From: a virus
IMG/VR virus record: IMGVR_UViG_3300030109_001033
Location: 1-25,439 of that record
Reading direction: 5' to 3' (one strand)
Length of the DNA stretch: 25,439 bases
Below, piece after piece: positions 7,938 to 14,932 of the stretch; positions within the stretch are counted from its first letter, which is position 1, and every line of letters begins with the position of its first letter. The notes beneath the pieces were generated by a model. The model saw only the letters and a list, made by a program, of their open reading frames with translations. It did no database searches and was not told the origin of the DNA. The translations under genes were made by a program, and so were the position numbers.

Positions 7938-7968
7938 TAAAAATTAGCCCTACGTTTTTTTGCGTGGG
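7938..7968 (-). terminator. Weak terminator-like hairpin at the end of the 169-aa head gene
   Basis: On the minus strand CCCACG - loop of A-rich bases - CGTAGGG can pair with one bulge, followed by CTAATTTTTAATTA. It overlaps the stop codon at 7950-7952 and precedes the ribosome-binding site of the decoration gene. The stem is short and the T-run imperfect, so attenuation or chance are both possible. Confidence 0.3.
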
Positions 7969-8459
7969 CCACCAAAAGTTACTCTTGATTGACGGTCGGG
8001 TTTAGTGATCGCCATAGTAGAGTGTGCATTTTCTCGCATCATATCGTGATCTACAGCTTCTAATTGATCTGAGTGTCTTTTTGTAAAATACTCATTTCTT
8101 TCTGCTACTGTCTCTAACGGTATTCTAGCGAGAAGTAATCCGCCGACTCCAAAGACACCTTCATATTTACCTGACTCCACTACGGGAGCTTCAAAATCAG
8201 GGTATTCATCTTGACGAACAAGTTCGTAACCTTCTCGTATTCTTGCTGAAATATTGGCTTTATCTTCTCTGCCTCTAACTTCTGCTCGAATCCAACGGTG
8301 TTGATACCCGTCTGGTGCAGGTGGTGCATCTAGCATTGACGGTGGACGCCACGGCTTACGCCTTGTCGTAGCACTCCTAGTTTCTTTTGCACGCGAAGAT
8401 CGTGGAATTGTTTTTGAACCTTCTGTAGAACTATTTAATTCTTTAGTATTTTCAGTCAT
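7950..8459 (-). CDS. Hypothetical head-region protein
   Basis: This 169-residue protein has a disordered basic N terminus (TTRRKPWRPPSMLDAPPAPD) followed by a compact domain: YQHRWIRAEVRGREDKANIS, ARIREGYELV, and GVFGVGGLLLARIPLETV. The C terminus is Lys/Arg-rich and ends GGPRKKT. I recall this conserved RWIRAEVRG-type protein beside scaffold and capsid genes of marine phages, without a known role. Its position between scaffold and decoration genes suggests head assembly. No further function can be supported. Confidence 0.7.
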   Translation of the reverse strand: MTENTKELNSSTEGSKTIPRSSRAKETRSATTRRKPWRPPSMLDAPPAPDGYQHRWIRAEVRGREDKANISARIREGYELVRQDEYPDFEAPVVESGKYEGVFGVGGLLLARIPLETVAERNEYFTKRHSDQLEAVDHDMMRENAHSTMAITKPDRQSRVTFGGPRKKT

Positions 8460-8467
8460 AATTTCAC

Positions 8468-9376
8468 CTATCCTTTTACGTGTTTGGCGTATTCTTCTAG
8501 TGGCACACCTAATTTTTTTGCGATAGCTACTTGGCTTGGTGTGAGTTTTACCTTGTTGCGCCCAGTTTTTTTACTTCCTCGCGAAACTCCTGCAACTGTT
8601 TGGGCGGTTTTGTTACCGGTTTCGTTATTGTCTTTAAACTTATGAGAAAACTCATTTTTTATTCGTTTATCTAATTCATCATAATACGAATCAGACTTAG
8701 GATCAAATCCTTCTTCTTCAACAAGTTTTTTGTGTATACCAAAAGCAGCAAAAGTCATAGTGTAGTCACTACCAAACCAATCGTTTTTAGAAGCCCATGC
8801 CTCTGCCTTCGGATCAGGTTGTTTTGGTTGCTCTGGTTGTTGTTGTGGTGCTTGAGTTAAAGCTTCGCTGGCTGCTTTTTGTTGTTGTTCTTGTTGAGCT
8901 TTGGCTTGGTTGTATCTATCTTCTGCAACCGCTAATTGAGTTAATTTACGCTGTGCTTCTACGGTTGCTTGGGAGTCGCCTGTTTCAACAGCGTTTTTTA
9001 AAGCTGCTTCTGCTTGAGCTTGCTCTGCAGAAATACGACTGCCGTATTCTGAAATGTAGTTTTGATCTAGCGTTTGTAACCTAGACCTAACTTTATCGGC
9101 TTCTTCTTTCATACTCTGTGCGTAACGAACAGCTTCTTCTCGTTCTCGCTCAGTATCTTTTACGCGCCTTGTTAATTTATTTATTCTTTTCTGAACAGCT
9201 TTTCCATACTGTTCTTGTTCTTGTTCTTGCTCAGAAGCAGTTTCTCTAGATTCTTCTTCAGATTCTTCAACTTCAGTAACGTTATCTTTTATTTCGACCT
9301 CTACTGATTCTTCAGAAGTTTCTAAAGGAATTTCTGTTTGCTCTACTTCTGTTTCTTGTGTTTCTGTAGCAGACAT
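8468..9376 (-). CDS. Capsid scaffolding protein
   Basis: This 302-residue protein is highly charged and Glu/Gln-rich. Residues 1-55 are an acidic, disordered region. About 60-175 form a long coiled coil (KRINKLTRRVKDTERERE onward) ending in a poly-Gln stretch. A short conserved patch around KNDWFGSDYTMTFAAFGIHK follows. The last 40 residues are a basic helix-turn-helix-like tail (NKVKLTPSQVAIAKKLG), the type of segment that binds coat protein in scaffolds. It lies two genes upstream of the major capsid gene, the usual place. It would organise capsid subunits into a procapsid and then leave. Assignment is by composition and context, not by sequence identity. Confidence 0.75.
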   Translation of the reverse strand: MSATETQETEVEQTEIPLETSEESVEVEIKDNVTEVEESEEESRETASEQEQEQEQYGKAVQKRINKLTRRVKDTEREREEAVRYAQSMKEEADKVRSRLQTLDQNYISEYGSRISAEQAQAEAALKNAVETGDSQATVEAQRKLTQLAVAEDRYNQAKAQQEQQQKAASEALTQAPQQQPEQPKQPDPKAEAWASKNDWFGSDYTMTFAAFGIHKKLVEEEGFDPKSDSYYDELDKRIKNEFSHKFKDNNETGNKTAQTVAGVSRGSKKTGRNKVKLTPSQVAIAKKLGVPLEEYAKHVKG

Positions 9377-9389
9377 AGATCAGTTCCTT

Positions 9390-9833
9390 TTAGTTATGTA
9401 GTATATCTTCGGGGTTTTTAATTGTAGCTAGAACTTCGTCGTCATTAAGAATACGAACTTCTCCGCCCTCTATTTTAAATCTGGAACCAGCGTAACGAGC
9501 AAAAACAACCCATTGTTTTTCTTTGCACCACGGTCCCGTGGGAAACTTTTTTTTATCTTTATAAGCTAAAGGTCCCATTTTTAAAACGTAGCCAGCCACT
9601 GTTTGTACTTGAGCCTCATCTAAAGTATCTTCGGCTAACAATATTCCGCCTTTTGTAGTTTTTGGCGGTCGATAAGGAAGTATAAGCATACGCCACCCGG
9701 TAGGGGCGGGTAGTCTTTCTAATACGGGTTCGTCTATTAAGGAAGGATCTAACGTTTTTTCTTTTGCTTCGACATAAAGAGATTTTAATAAATCTTTTTT
9801 ATCGTCTTTTTTCTTTACTGCAGCTTCAGCCAT
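9390..9833 (-). CDS. GroES-like co-chaperonin
   Basis: This 147-residue protein has a Lys-rich N-terminal extension of about 40 residues, then a Cpn10 fold. The sequence runs LPAPTGWRMLILPYRPPKTT, with a mobile-loop-like KTTKGGILLAEDT, then QVQTVAGYVLKMGPLAY, an insertion with Lys-rich KDKKKFPTG, QWVVFARYAGSRF, and the terminal strand NDDEVLATI. The GGILL core matches the GroEL-binding IVL-type motif of GroES. It probably caps host GroEL to help fold the capsid protein, as phage T4 gp31 does. It lies immediately upstream of scaffold and capsid genes and overlaps the coiled-coil gene by eight bases. Confidence 0.85.
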   Translation of the reverse strand: MAEAAVKKKDDKKDLLKSLYVEAKEKTLDPSLIDEPVLERLPAPTGWRMLILPYRPPKTTKGGILLAEDTLDEAQVQTVAGYVLKMGPLAYKDKKKFPTGPWCKEKQWVVFARYAGSRFKIEGGEVRILNDDEVLATIKNPEDILHN

Positions 9834-10023
9834 CTAGCTTCTCCTGTTGTTCTAGCATATTTGAGAGCTCCTGGCGTACTAAATCTAAACCATTCAACTC
9901 CCCCATAAGTTCTCGATACTGCTCCATATTCTTTATTCCGTTATTTTCTAAAAGTTCTCTAATTTGAGTTCGTCTTTCTCTAATAACTTTTAAAGTAAAT
10001 TGAACAACATCTATTTCGTCCAT
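9826..10023 (-). CDS. Small coiled-coil protein
   Basis: This 65-residue protein is almost wholly helical and charged, with heptad-like spacing (LKVIRERRTQIRELLENNG and YRELMGELNGLDLVRQELS). It has no membrane segment and is not recognised. Its stop overlaps the start of the GroES-like gene by eight bases, so the two are coupled. A head-assembly helper or oligomerisation factor is possible; no function is claimed. Confidence 0.65.
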   Translation of the reverse strand: MDEIDVVQFTLKVIRERRTQIRELLENNGIKNMEQYRELMGELNGLDLVRQELSNMLEQQEKLDG

Positions 10024-10048
10024 ACTTCGGTCCTAATCTTACAGTAGA

Positions 10049-10492
10049 TTAAACTTGTTTCCAATCTTTACCTTCAAATAACAAAGACTCGGCCGTTCTG
10101 CGTCTTACTAAACCATGCAAAACCTTGCCGGCTGCCTTGTTCCATCTTTGGATTTGTTCTGGAACTTCTTCATACTTTCCTTCGTTAAGAACGCGAAGCA
10201 AAGTGGAAGAACTTAAATTACCTGAACCTAAGTTGAACACCCAAGACACCATTGCATCAAACTGGTGTTGTTCTAAAGGTACTTTAACCATATCGTTAAT
10301 GTAACCCTCATATTCGTGCATTTCCTCTTGTAGAAGCGTTTCTGCTTCTTCTTGAGTAATTTCCATATCCTCGGTTACACCCTTAGTTGAGCCATAGCCA
10401 ATTGTTAAAACATTTGCGGCGCATCTATAAGCTTTAAGTTCACAACCTTCAAACTTCTTTATAAGTGATAAACCTTCTTCGGATATATTCAT
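10049..10492 (-). CDS. Endolysin, GH24 muramidase (T4/P22 lysozyme family)
   Basis: This 147-residue enzyme cleaves the glycan backbone of peptidoglycan at the end of infection. The catalytic pattern is visible: Glu15, then eight residues, Cys24, then five residues, Thr30, followed by IGYG. GH24 enzymes use E-8-D-5-T or the Cys variant of it. Downstream landmarks are DAMVSWVFNLGSGNLSSST and GLVRRRTAESLLF, typical of the family's C-terminal lobe. There is no N-terminal signal or anchor, so a holin is needed for release. Its ATG overlaps the stop of the upstream Lys-rich gene in an ATGA arrangement. It closes a spanin-endolysin lysis block. Confidence 0.92.
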   Translation of the reverse strand: MNISEEGLSLIKKFEGCELKAYRCAANVLTIGYGSTKGVTEDMEITQEEAETLLQEEMHEYEGYINDMVKVPLEQHQFDAMVSWVFNLGSGNLSSSTLLRVLNEGKYEEVPEQIQRWNKAAGKVLHGLVRRRTAESLLFEGKDWKQV

Positions 10493-10725
10493 TTTTTTGC
10501 CTTTTTCTTTTTTGCCTTTTTCTTTTTTGCCTTTTTCTTTTTTGCCGATACTTTTGTATCTTTTTTCTTAACAGTCCATGCTTCATCTACATCAGGTGTG
10601 CTTGGATCGTCTCCTACAAATCTTCCTTTGCAGTCTTTAGCGCGAACTTTAACATACTCCGCTTCTGCTTCTTTTTTGTTTTCAACAATATTAAACAAAG
10701 ATTTAAACCAACCTACAAAACTCAT
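10489..10725 (-). CDS. Small protein with poly-Lys repeat tail
   Basis: This 78-residue protein has an amphipathic N-terminal helix (MSFVGWFKSLFNIVE), an acidic middle with a DPSTPDVDEAW segment, and a C terminus made of four near-identical KKKKA units. At DNA level this tail is a tandem repeat of about 15 bases (10494-10547). The N-terminal helix could touch a membrane, and the poly-Lys tail could bind nucleic acid or anionic lipid. It is not recognised. It lies between outer spanin and endolysin, so a lysis-associated role is possible but unsupported. Repeat number may vary between relatives. Confidence 0.65.
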   Translation of the reverse strand: MSFVGWFKSLFNIVENKKEAEAEYVKVRAKDCKGRFVGDDPSTPDVDEAWTVKKKDTKVSAKKKKAKKKKAKKKKAKK

Positions 10726-10748
10726 ATTAAACTCCTATATAATTAAAA

Positions 10749-11120
10749 TTAATCTTCTTGTTTATCTAAACTTCGATAGTATTCATTTATAGATAAAAGT
10801 TGTCTTATGTATCGTTTAACTTCCGCAATATTATTAGACAAATTTTCATAACCTTTATTTGTCAAACCATAGTAGGCTTGTGCTGGGGCCTCTTGATTTT
10901 CCAAATCGTTTAGATATTCTTGCATTGTTACCGGCGTTAGGACGGTCCACTCGACCGGCATGGCTGTAATTTGATTAGGTAAGGGTGGGTGATACATAGG
11001 AGCGGGTTTTTCTACAGTAACAATTTCAACCGGTTTTACGTCCGGTTTAGTAAAACGAGCATCAAGTGCGGTGCAACCGCTAAGAAGTGCTGTCAGTGTC
11101 AGTAGTCTCAGTATCTTCAT
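10749..11120 (-). CDS. Outer spanin (Rz1-like lipoprotein)
   Basis: This 123-residue protein has a short hydrophobic signal ending in the lipobox LSGC, giving lipidated Cys16, then a Pro-rich segment with KPAPMYHPPLPNQI. It would sit in the inner leaflet of the outer membrane and join the inner spanin across the periplasm to fuse the two membranes in the last lysis step. Its ATG lies 41 bases inside the end of the inner-spanin gene in another frame, an overlap architecture known for Rz/Rz1 pairs. The C-terminal helix ends RQLLSINEYYRSLD. Spanins diverge fast, so the call rests on topology and overlap. Confidence 0.8.
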   Translation of the reverse strand: MKILRLLTLTALLSGCTALDARFTKPDVKPVEIVTVEKPAPMYHPPLPNQITAMPVEWTVLTPVTMQEYLNDLENQEAPAQAYYGLTNKGYENLSNNIAEVKRYIRQLLSINEYYRSLDKQED

Positions 11121-11523
11121 TAAATTGTTCTGGATCAGTAAGTTCTTCTAAATCTTTCCCTACCCTAGCTGTCGCTCTATTTACTAAACGCTCGATCAAT
11201 CCGGGTTTAGCCATAGATAAAACGTTTAAATCGTGTTTTGCAAACTTTTGTTTTAAGTTATTTACTTGAACCTGTGCGGCACTATTTGCCAAAGTAAGTT
11301 CTGATATTTTTAATTTACTTTCTTTTTCGTTTTCTAAATACTTCTCTATTTCTTCATTCTGCTTTTTTATTGAGTTTTCTAATAAAACTTGGTTGTCCAT
11401 TGCTAACTGCAGTTGGGCTGTCAAAACAGCTTTTTGAGCCTCTGCACGATCGTAATAAAGTTTAAAAGAAACGATAGATGTTAAGAGTAGTGTGCCTAAA
11501 ATTGCCGATATTTTTAAATTCAT
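11080..11523 (-). CDS. Inner spanin (Rz-like)
   Basis: Starting at the ATG at 11523, this 147-residue protein begins MNLKISAILGTLLLTSIVSF, a single N-terminal membrane anchor. A long periplasmic coiled coil follows (about residues 25-90) with repeated Glu/Lys/Gln heptads, and a polar Thr/Asp-rich tail ends the protein. This is the topology of an inner-membrane spanin. The frame also extends upstream to a TTG at 11562, but those 13 residues lack a supported start and break the anchor, so I reject them. The tail is encoded in the same DNA as the outer-spanin signal peptide. It is the first lysis gene after the curli module. Confidence 0.78.
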   Translation of the reverse strand: MNLKISAILGTLLLTSIVSFKLYYDRAEAQKAVLTAQLQLAMDNQVLLENSIKKQNEEIEKYLENEKESKLKISELTLANSAAQVQVNNLKQKFAKHDLNVLSMAKPGLIERLVNRATARVGKDLEELTDPEQFNEDTETTDTDSTS

Positions 11524-11583
11524 GTTTGAGAGTATATACAACTTTTTAAAGATAATATACAACTTTATCAGAATTGTCCTTAA
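11524..11583 (-). promoter_or_regulatory. Short intergenic segment with 12-bp direct repeat before the lysis genes
   Basis: Between the second curlin gene and the inner spanin lies a 60-base AT-rich gap. It contains ATATACAACTTT twice (11534-11545 and 11555-11566), 21 bases apart, i.e. about two helical turns. A TATACT element reads on the minus strand at 11531-11536 without a good partner -35 box. It could be an operator or promoter that separates lysis from curli expression. Function is inferred. Confidence 0.3.
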
Positions 11584-12396
11584 TTAATATTGATTGACTG
11601 TAATTGTCTTATTACAGTTTGTTGTGCAATCTAAAGTAACTGTATAGTTTTGATTAGTAGAGCCTGACTGCGTTGCGTTTACTGTATAACTGCCTTGCTT
11701 TACTAATATATTTCCTACATGAGAACCTACACCGCTTTGTGTTAGGTTTACTGTATTATTATCTGATGGATTATTTCTAAACTCTATATCACCGTCTTTA
11801 GCGCCGCTTCCTGATTGCGTAATCGTGGCATCATTGTTGTTGCAGTTGCCACATGACTTAATATAAGCGTTATGGTTACCTGTGCCTGATTGCGTAATTG
11901 TCCATGCTGAGTCATCACCAAATGCTCTCATTTTTGCATAGAAGCTATTACCTGTTTGCGTGATGATATAGACATTATCATCACCTTGCATATATATTTC
12001 GCCATAGTTACTGTTGCCTGTCTGAACTATAGTAGCAATATTATCATCATCATCTAAATCCAAATACCCAGTATTATTATTACCATTTTGAGTAATGGTA
12101 TATTGGTTATCTGTATGGTTACTAACTTGAGAATAGGCTTTTGCTAAATTACTTGTTCCATCCTGGTCAATGTTAATGGTTGCATTTGAACAAGTATGTG
12201 TAGTGTATGTTCCATTTGATAAACCACACCAAACTGTTGTTGTATTGTTTGAACCGTTTTGATCTATAGTTATTGCTGTGCTTGAACCTTTAGTTTGTAT
12301 ATTTATTGTATTGTCATCAGCTTCTAAACTTATAAACCAAAGACCAAAAATCAAAATAATAAGATAACTAATTAGACTGATTAATGAATATTTCAC
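11584..12396 (-). CDS. Curlin-repeat protein 2 (CsgA/CsgB-like secreted amyloid subunit)
   Basis: From the GTG at 12396 this is a 270-residue secreted protein: MKYSLISLISYLIILIFGLW is a signal peptide, with the mature part starting near ADDNTINIQ. The mature region holds about ten imperfect repeats of roughly 22 residues of curlin type. Examples are ITIDQNGSNN, INIDQDGTSN, YTITQNGNNN, IITQTGNSF, WTITQSGTGN and VNLTQSGVGS, all with Gln-x-Gly-x-x-Asn cores that stack as a beta helix in curli. Start choice: an ATG exists at 12411, but a perfect GGAGG (12405-12409) sits eight bases before the GTG, which also gives a better signal peptide. It overlaps the FecR gene by 29 bases. Several Cys residues (for example SCGNCN) are unusual for classical CsgA. 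Confidence 0.88.
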   Translation of the reverse strand: MKYSLISLISYLIILIFGLWFISLEADDNTINIQTKGSSTAITIDQNGSNNTTTVWCGLSNGTYTTHTCSNATINIDQDGTSNLAKAYSQVSNHTDNQYTITQNGNNNTGYLDLDDDDNIATIVQTGNSNYGEIYMQGDDNVYIITQTGNSFYAKMRAFGDDSAWTITQSGTGNHNAYIKSCGNCNNNDATITQSGSGAKDGDIEFRNNPSDNNTVNLTQSGVGSHVGNILVKQGSYTVNATQSGSTNQNYTVTLDCTTNCNKTITVNQY

Positions 12397-13471
12397 TTTC
12401 ACCGCCTCCATTAATCGTTGCTTCTATTTGCTGTCCTGCTGATAAGATTGATATATTGTATGCACCATCTTTATCTAATTGTAAATCTATAGTATTTTCT
12501 ACTTGCCTAAATATTGTTAGCATCGAACCTTCTACAAATGTAAATGTTTGAGTAGTTGGATCAAATGGTGGTGTAATACCTTCTATTTCAACACCCTCTA
12601 GTATACTAACCTCTGTCTGTTTGTTTACATTAGTTTCAATTACATCTAACAAATCAACGAGAAAATCTATACTAAGCAAGTCTATAGATAAGCGATCTAT
12701 GTTTTCTAATTCATCTTCATCGAGATAATCTTTTTCAAGTTCTGTTTCTTCTAACAAATCAATATCAAGAATATTATTAGCTTGGGTATTTTGTTCTTCT
12801 ACAGCACGTTCTGTTTCTTCAGGTGGATTAACAATCAATAAGTTATCAATAAAATCTAAAGTCATATTGGTCAATGTTACTGGTCTTGTAGGCATTTGTT
12901 CAGCTACGGTAACTACTGTAGCTTGAAATGGTTTATTCATAACAACAGTACCTGCAAAAGTTGTAACAGTTATTTCGCCACTAGCTGTTCCGTCAGGGTT
13001 AGGCAAAAGTATAACCATCGTTCTCCCAATCTCATCACTTGTAATTGTAAAATCCGTACCCCTTATTCCGACGTATGCTCCGTTTGCTTTGATTTTAACG
13101 TTTTTATTTGGTATTCGTTTTGTTTTGCTTGAGATAAATCTTCCGGTTCCTCGTATAAAAGACAATGCGAGTTCGCTTTTTTCGGGGTTTGGATCGAAAA
13201 CAAATTTGTCAATAATAACCTTAGAGTGCTCAGTAAGCCGGATAGTAGTATCATCAACAAACCGAATAGCAATACGACCATTGCCAGTACGAACATCATC
13301 ATTTGAAAAAATATCGAGAGCAAGTTCTGCAAGTAATTTATCTGAACTGTTTTCACGGGTAACTTCTCCATTGCCTTTTAGTTCTGAAATAGCACCTATA
13401 TCTGCGTGTACTATTGGAAATAAAACAATTTGAAGTAATACAGAAAAAAGTATTAACAGCCAGAAGTGCAT
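12368..13471 (-). CDS. Secreted FecR-domain protein of the curli module
   Basis: This 367-residue protein starts with a signal peptide (MHFWLLILFSVLLQIVLFPI, cleavage near HA-D). Residues about 50-185 form a FecR domain of the secreted type: NDDVRTGNGRIAIRFVDDTT, LSFIRGTGRFIS, and the signature VGIRGTDF at 134-141. The next part (about 218-290) is strikingly acidic, with LDEDELENIDRLS. The last 40 residues (NTIDLQLDKDGAYNISI, then GGGESEIFINQSN) resemble a degenerate curlin-type strand pair. It has no DNA-binding or transmembrane sigma-regulator part, so it is not the usual FecR iron sensor. It sits between two curlin genes and overlaps both, so it may anchor or nucleate fibres or bind the cell wall. 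The exact role is inferred. Confidence 0.82.
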   Translation of the reverse strand: MHFWLLILFSVLLQIVLFPIVHADIGAISELKGNGEVTRENSSDKLLAELALDIFSNDDVRTGNGRIAIRFVDDTTIRLTEHSKVIIDKFVFDPNPEKSELALSFIRGTGRFISSKTKRIPNKNVKIKANGAYVGIRGTDFTITSDEIGRTMVILLPNPDGTASGEITVTTFAGTVVMNKPFQATVVTVAEQMPTRPVTLTNMTLDFIDNLLIVNPPEETERAVEEQNTQANNILDIDLLEETELEKDYLDEDELENIDRLSIDLLSIDFLVDLLDVIETNVNKQTEVSILEGVEIEGITPPFDPTTQTFTFVEGSMLTIFRQVENTIDLQLDKDGAYNISILSAGQQIEATINGGGESEIFINQSN

Positions 13472-14157
13472 TGGTCTATGTCAATAGTACCATTAGATGT
13501 TGTAGATATAAGACTTAATATACCACTTGTACTTCCGCCACTATTTGTTTGGTCTACATCTATATTATTACTGTTACCCGTTACTGATGCTGTAATACTG
13601 TGGTCAGCATTACCAGTTTGGGTAGTATCTATATCGTTACTGTTTCCACTAACTGTCCAGTTATTGATGCACCCCACTACTTCACATGATGCGTTTATAT
13701 CATTAGATGTACCTGTAACCGCAAAATCTTGATTACCTGCTGTTGCTGTTGAGCTTGCACCTTGAGTAAATGTTAAAACATTGCTATCACCTGTTGCGGC
13801 ATAATCAAAATCTGTATTAGCAATATCGCCACTTCCGCCACCTGTTAAAGTAGTAGTATTACTGTCGCCAGTTGTATTAACAGTAAAAGACGTACTGTTT
13901 CCTTGCGCTATGGTTGCCGCTAGAGTATTACTATCCCCCACTTGATCAACGTCTACAGTCATTGAAGTTCCAGTAAAAGTTGCTCTTGTTTGGCTTGTTC
14001 CTACTTTGTTTGTATTACCTATTTGATCTATATTCATTGTCAAACCAGTACCACTTTGCGTAATATATATTAAGTTGTTATCAGCAAAGGATATACTTGC
14101 AGCCAACGCTGCTGCTAAAAATATAGAACACCATACTCCTATATTAAAAACTTTCAT
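13453..14157 (-). CDS. Curlin-repeat protein 1 (CsgA/CsgB-like secreted amyloid subunit)
   Basis: Starting at the ATG at 14157 this is a 234-residue secreted protein with a signal peptide MKVFNIGVWCSIFLAAALAA and cleavage near SFA-DNN. The mature part is composed of Gly/Asn/Thr/Ser-rich repeats with Gln/Asn ladders: IYITQSGTG, NIDQIGNTNKV, VDVDQVGDSN, NTTGDSNTTTL, TQTGNADHSI, VTGNSNNIDVDQ. The repeats are looser than in the second curlin, which may indicate a CsgB-like nucleator and CsgA-like main subunit pair. An ATG also exists three codons upstream (14166), but AGAGGA is correctly spaced (eight bases) only for 14157, which lies one base after the csgG stop. It ends with a Cys pair (CTSGC). 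Confidence 0.87.
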   Translation of the reverse strand: MKVFNIGVWCSIFLAAALAASISFADNNLIYITQSGTGLTMNIDQIGNTNKVGTSQTRATFTGTSMTVDVDQVGDSNTLAATIAQGNSTSFTVNTTGDSNTTTLTGGGSGDIANTDFDYAATGDSNVLTFTQGASSTATAGNQDFAVTGTSNDINASCEVVGCINNWTVSGNSNDIDTTQTGNADHSITASVTGNSNNIDVDQTNSGGSTSGILSLISTTSNGTIDIDQCTSGC

Positions 14158-14158
14158 A

Positions 14159-14932
14159 TTATTCATCCTCTTTATAACTCCACATATTTAATTCTACACC
14201 TTGTATTATTAAAGCGTAAACCGCCGCTTCAATTGCAGACTTAACAGCATAACTCACAGTCTCATTTTCTGTTAAACCACTTTCAAGCTCTACAAGTTCA
14301 GTCCCACTTTCATAAAATTTAAATACATCTGAACCTGCTCCAGCAGAAAAAATTGTCTTGCTTGTACTTACATTCAACAATATTTCACCGGTTTGCACAA
14401 GCACGGCCCTTAAAGACACAGTAAGTCTATCCCTTCGGTATCTGTTATTAATTGAAATTCCTAACGTTCTTGCGCCAATTCCACCTGTCATATAATTGCT
14501 GTCATAAGAAATAATCCCACCTTCTAAAATAAGTCCAGCATACAACAAAGGCATTAATTTGTTAGAACCCTCTCCGTCATAACTTTCTCTAGTGTTTATT
14601 ATTAACTGCCGCTCCCTTGTTAAATTAGCCAAGCCTATTCGTTCTATCACAGTAAACCAACTGCCTTTGCCAGCGTTCATTAAAGCTTCCATTAAATACA
14701 GGTCAGCGCCCTGGGTAACTGCTGTTGAAAACAAAGCCATGTTGTCTGCGTTTTTTCTTTGTCCGGTAAAATCAGAAAATTTGTATACAGTAACAACGGC
14801 TTTTCTCTTTGGTTTTTTTAAATCAATTAAAGCCTGTAAGGAGGGTCTTTCTATTATTGGTCCTTCTTTTTTACCAAGCACCCCCACAGGTGCGCACCCA
14901 TATAAAAAGAATAATAATATTAAGGCACGCAT
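14159..14932 (-). CDS. csgG: CsgG, curli secretion pore lipoprotein
   Basis: This 257-residue protein is a clear CsgG homologue, the outer-membrane nonameric channel that exports curlins. The lipobox LYGC gives lipidated Cys13. Conserved blocks line up with E. coli CsgG as I remember it: VVTVYKFSDFTGQRK (47-60), FSTAVTQ (68-74), VIERIGLANLTRERQLI (95-111), GGIISYDSNYMTGGIGAR (138-155, first membrane hairpin) and TGEILLNVSTSKTIF (181-195, second hairpin). In the eyelet loop Phe68 (E. coli Phe56) is kept, but the preceding Asn is Leu and the Tyr is not conserved, and the loop seems one residue longer. The constriction may therefore differ. It overlaps csgF by 13 bases; the first curlin follows directly. 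Confidence 0.95.
   Translation of the reverse strand: MRALILLFFLYGCAPVGVLGKKEGPIIERPSLQALIDLKKPKRKAVVTVYKFSDFTGQRKNADNMALFSTAVTQGADLYLMEALMNAGKGSWFTVIERIGLANLTRERQLIINTRESYDGEGSNKLMPLLYAGLILEGGIISYDSNYMTGGIGARTLGISINNRYRRDRLTVSLRAVLVQTGEILLNVSTSKTIFSAGAGSDVFKFYESGTELVELESGLTENETVSYAVKSAIEAAVYALIIQGVELNMWSYKEDE

Noticed and set aside
11560-11562. TTG start extending the inner spanin by 13 residues
   Set aside because: No ribosome-binding site, and the ATG at 11523 gives a cleaner membrane anchor.
11597-11617. Hairpin CTGTAAT/ATTACAG at the end of the second curlin gene as a terminator
   Set aside because: The stem is only seven mostly AT pairs and no T-run follows on the minus strand.
12409-12411. 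ATG start for the second curlin
   Set aside because: A perfect GGAGG overlaps this ATG and is spaced correctly only for the GTG at 12396, which also gives a better signal peptide.
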